A stretch of 64,000 nucleotides of DNA, taken from assembly GCA_034440615.1 (NCBI GenBank), contig JAOTOM010003127.1:1-64000 (forward strand). Reading direction: 5' to 3'. Shown here piece after piece: positions 61,771 to 64,000 of this stretch. Position numbers and translations under genes: made by a program. Positions within the stretch are counted from its first letter, which is position 1, and the number at the start of each line of letters is the position of its first letter. Under the pieces are notes generated by a model. It made no database searches and was not told the origin of the DNA. It saw nothing but the letters and a program-made list of their open reading frames with translations. The DNA comes from Ashinkailepas kermadecensis (Eukaryota > Arthropoda > Thecostraca > Neolepadidae).

Positions 61771-62075
61771 TGACCTTTCCTCGATGATTACAAAAATAGT
61801 CGGAAGTTACTTAGATGCTGTATATTCGGGTACAACCCTTCGTCAAACCACACAAAAAAATAAGCAATTCCAACTAACGGTCGAATTCTCACTGCTATAT
61901 TTTATTATCTATGTCGATGTCGTGCCTTGCTAGGCATAGGATTTTTTATTCCGGAGACGCCTTCAATACGTACAAGACAAGACATACATTTCTGCACATT
62001 TGCATACATTGTTCACACACGGCGGTGCCTACTGTAAAAAATATGTATCGAAAGCACTAAAGTTAACTAAAGTAA
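61755..62075 (-). repeat. PLE terminal repeat, inverted copy (left)
   Basis: The reverse complement of this block matches 62828-63029 (inner 210 bp) and window positions 1-231 (outer part). It therefore faces the opposite way to the PLE coding strand beside it. Confidence 0.8.
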
Positions 62076-62615
62076 GCACATGGCATGATCAAGATGATTG
62101 TTTTTTAACTCTGCCCTACATCGATGAAAACATACTTTGTAAAGTAAAGGAAATAGTGAGAAAGTCTGGCCTAAAAGCGAAAATAGCTTGGAAAAACGAC
62201 AGCAAATTGCGAACTTCTTTGATTCATTCAGCTTTCACTAAGCCTAGGTGCCCAGGAGGACTGCGTTGCCACACCTGTAGGTCAGGTTTCAACGGAGACT
62301 GCACCCAAAAAACGTAGTATACAAAATGTTTTGCAAGCTGTGTCGGACTACATACATAGGGGAAACCAAACGCCCAGTCCGACTCAGATTCAACAAACAC
62401 ATTCGGGACATGTGAAATCAAACAGCCGACACCCCTTTTGGAGACCACTTCAGAAACGCCCACACACAGGATCACCATACATCTATTCCTTTGGACCTTC
62501 GGATACTATTCAAAGCGAAAGACCATGTGGATCGGAAGATCGCTGAGTCATTACTCATTAAGGAACATAAACCTGACTTAAACTCGAACACAACCTCTTG
62601 GCCGATATTGTGATA
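62076..62615 (+). pseudogene. Penelope-like element C-terminal part with GIY-YIG domain, broken
   Basis: Opens with LPYIDENILCKVKEIVRKSG (RT-to-nuclease linker), a Cys-rich GGLRCHTCRSGFNGDC, then after a frameshift in a run of A (about 62306-62312) VVYKMFCKLCRTTYIGETKR and PVRLRFNKHIRDM. An in-frame TGA (62413-62415) follows, then DHVDRKIAESLLIKEHKPDL and NSNTTSWPIL. The conserved GIY-YIG core and the late Glu-bearing helix (ESLLIKEHKP) are both readable, but two lesions make the copy inactive. The reverse transcriptase is absent, so the copy is 5'-truncated. Confidence 0.82.
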
Positions 62616-62827
62616 CAATTAGTCGTTAGGCATGTATCAACAGTGTGTGTATAACGTGCATGTCAAGTATGTTATGTTCCAGGAACGAGATGTGCGTGTG
62701 CCGATTGTGGTAGCTTCGGGATTGTTTTTTTCTTCTTCTCCGTCCTGGTGCAGCAATGCAGGGTGTTTACAAAAAAAACAGATAGATGCGATAGGCATGA
62801 AAGGAGCCCCCCCTCCCAAATGACTAG
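62616..62827. other. PLE 3' non-coding segment
   Basis: Between the coding end and the right terminal repeat; no separate feature. Confidence 0.5.
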
Positions 62828-63029
62828 TTTACCTTAGTTAACCTTAGTGCTTTCGATAAATATTTGTACAGTAGGCACCGCCGTGTGTGAACAATGTATG
62901 CAAATGTGCAGAAATGTATGTCTTGTCTTGTACGTATTGAAGGAGTCTACGGAATCAAAAAGCCTATGCCTAGCAAAGCACGACATCGACATAGATAATA
63001 CAATATGGCAGTGAGAATTCGACCGTTAG
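62828..63029 (+). repeat. PLE terminal repeat (right)
   Basis: Direct relative of window positions 1-115 and inverted relative of 61866-62075. It breaks off at GACCGTTAG, where both other copies continue with (A/T)TGGAATTGCTTA and a LINE tail begins. Confidence 0.8.
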
Positions 63030-64000
63030 TTTTTATTTTATTTTATTCCCCTACCTATTAATAGGTAGGCAGGAGTGCCCTTCCATACCCGTGCGACCTA
63101 ATTACGTTAAATTCCAGGGATGAGAAGTAGGTCATGGTAAGCAAGTCAAGGTAGGTCACACCACTCCCCGCTCCTGTTTCATGCTGGACAGATCCCGCCA
63201 CCAGATATTAGTAAAAGATGTTCCTGAAGCCCTCTCAGACAATTAGCAATGCTAGTAACGTCTTCGAGGGCTCCAGAAAAAAAAACTGCTATAGGTGTTA
63301 ATGGGGAAATAATATAAAATCCCTAATCCTGCACGTACATCTCCTAAACTATTACTACACTAAGGAGAAAGGACAAACCAAGTATGAAGAAAGAAGAAAG
63401 AGAAAAAAAACATGATACTTAACGAAAATATCCGAATAAGACAACCAGATCACCATGCATAGCACAACATTATCACCGACATTCATTGAAAAAGTTCATA
63501 TTTTCTAGTAATGTATTGCCTGATGTGTTTTTTCAAAATGATTTTACTCCTGGGTACATCTTCAATCCTATGGAAGTGAGAGCAGATTATTTTATTCCAG
63601 GCTTTTGGTGCAATAAAGGGTAATGAAAACATCCCGTAATTAATATCAGAAAAGGGTATTTGAAAGTGTTGTCTAACTCTGAGGCCACCTTCTTGATGAA
63701 GTTGAAACATATCAGAAAGAGGTGCTGGTAATGAGTGATTTAGAAAACCTAGCATGATGTAAATGCATTGTTCATCAACTATGTCCGGAAACTTAAGAAC
63801 TCTATGCTTGATAAACAATTCATTTGTATGGTATAAGTAAGGTTTCTTGTCAACAATCCTAATAACACGCTTCTGCATCTTAATAATCTTGTCAAGCTTA
63901 GAGTGGTAAGTACTTCCCCAAACAACAGCACAGTAATTTAGATACGGCAGTATTAGATAATTATACAGAAGAAGCAATTCACAAGTTGATAGAAAGTACC
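63030..64000 (-). mobile_element. L2/CR1-like LINE, 3' end
   Basis: Minus strand, running in from beyond the window. An uninterrupted frame 63977-63483 reads LLLYNYLILPYLNYCAVVWG, QKRVIRIVDKKPY, VLKFPDIVDEQCIYIMLGFL, RQHFQIPFSDINYGMFSLPF, APKAWNKI and a basic end HIRQYITRKYELFQ. This is the typical C-terminal end of L2/CR1-type RT. The 3' UTR (63482-63070) ends in a perfect 20-bp palindrome (63050-63069) and an (AATAA)n tail. The lack of stops in 164 codons suggests a young copy. Confidence 0.82.

Overview
This is nuclear DNA from an animal, most likely an arthropod. The evidence is one intron-split, GC-rich gene whose exons match the BTB-zinc finger transcription factor Abrupt, together with arthropod-style repeat content: TTAGGT/ACCTA words, long (CA)n(TA)n runs, tRNA-derived SINEs, Penelope-like elements and several non-LTR retrotransposons. 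CpG is not depleted in the GC-rich parts. I cannot place the species; a crustacean or chelicerate seems more likely than an insect, but this is a guess.

Layout. 1-1.7 kb: broken Penelope-like element (PLE) with its terminal repeat. 1.7-22.2 kb: no recognisable gene; two CpG-rich blocks (3.3-3.9 and 15.3-16.5 kb), microsatellites, tandem repeats, hairpins, a decayed non-LTR element (9.6-10.3 kb), three tRNA-headed SINE copies and several very short retro-insertions. 22.17-23.5 kb: a 36-bp minisatellite that runs to within about 20 bp of the first coding exon. 23.54-45.82 kb: the abrupt-like gene on the + strand, in five recognisable coding exons (BTB domain in exons 1-2, linkers in 3-4, two C2H2 fingers and an acidic tail in 5). 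45.8-49.3 kb: probable long GC-rich 3' UTR. 49.5-57.7 kb: one SINE, minisatellites, hairpins and a possible 3'-terminal exon of a minus-strand neighbour at 50.4 kb. 57.8-60.2 kb: a 66-bp satellite array. 61.3-64 kb: nested retroelements (I/Jockey-like LINE end, PLE with inverted terminal repeats, L2/CR1-like LINE end).

The most interesting signal is a small RNA-like module seen at least eight times: an outer 6-bp stem (GGGCGC...GCGCCC) about 21 nt apart, an inner RAC...GTY stem, then an AACT- or AAAC-type tail. It sits at the 3' end of a LINE (minus strand, 61.3 kb), at the end of two SINEs with different tRNA heads (19.5 and 49.5 kb), and alone as about 45-60 bp insertions flanked by 10-13 bp target-site duplications (18.15, 20.69, 37.2, 40.06 kb). 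The inner stem covaries between copies. This looks like the 3' recognition hairpin of a LINE shared by its SINEs, with extreme 5'-truncated insertions.

Limits: the 5' UTR exons and promoter of abrupt are not identified, exon 3 has no convincing donor (it runs into C- and A-rich low-complexity sequence, perhaps an assembly fault), and family assignments rest on motif recognition without database searches.
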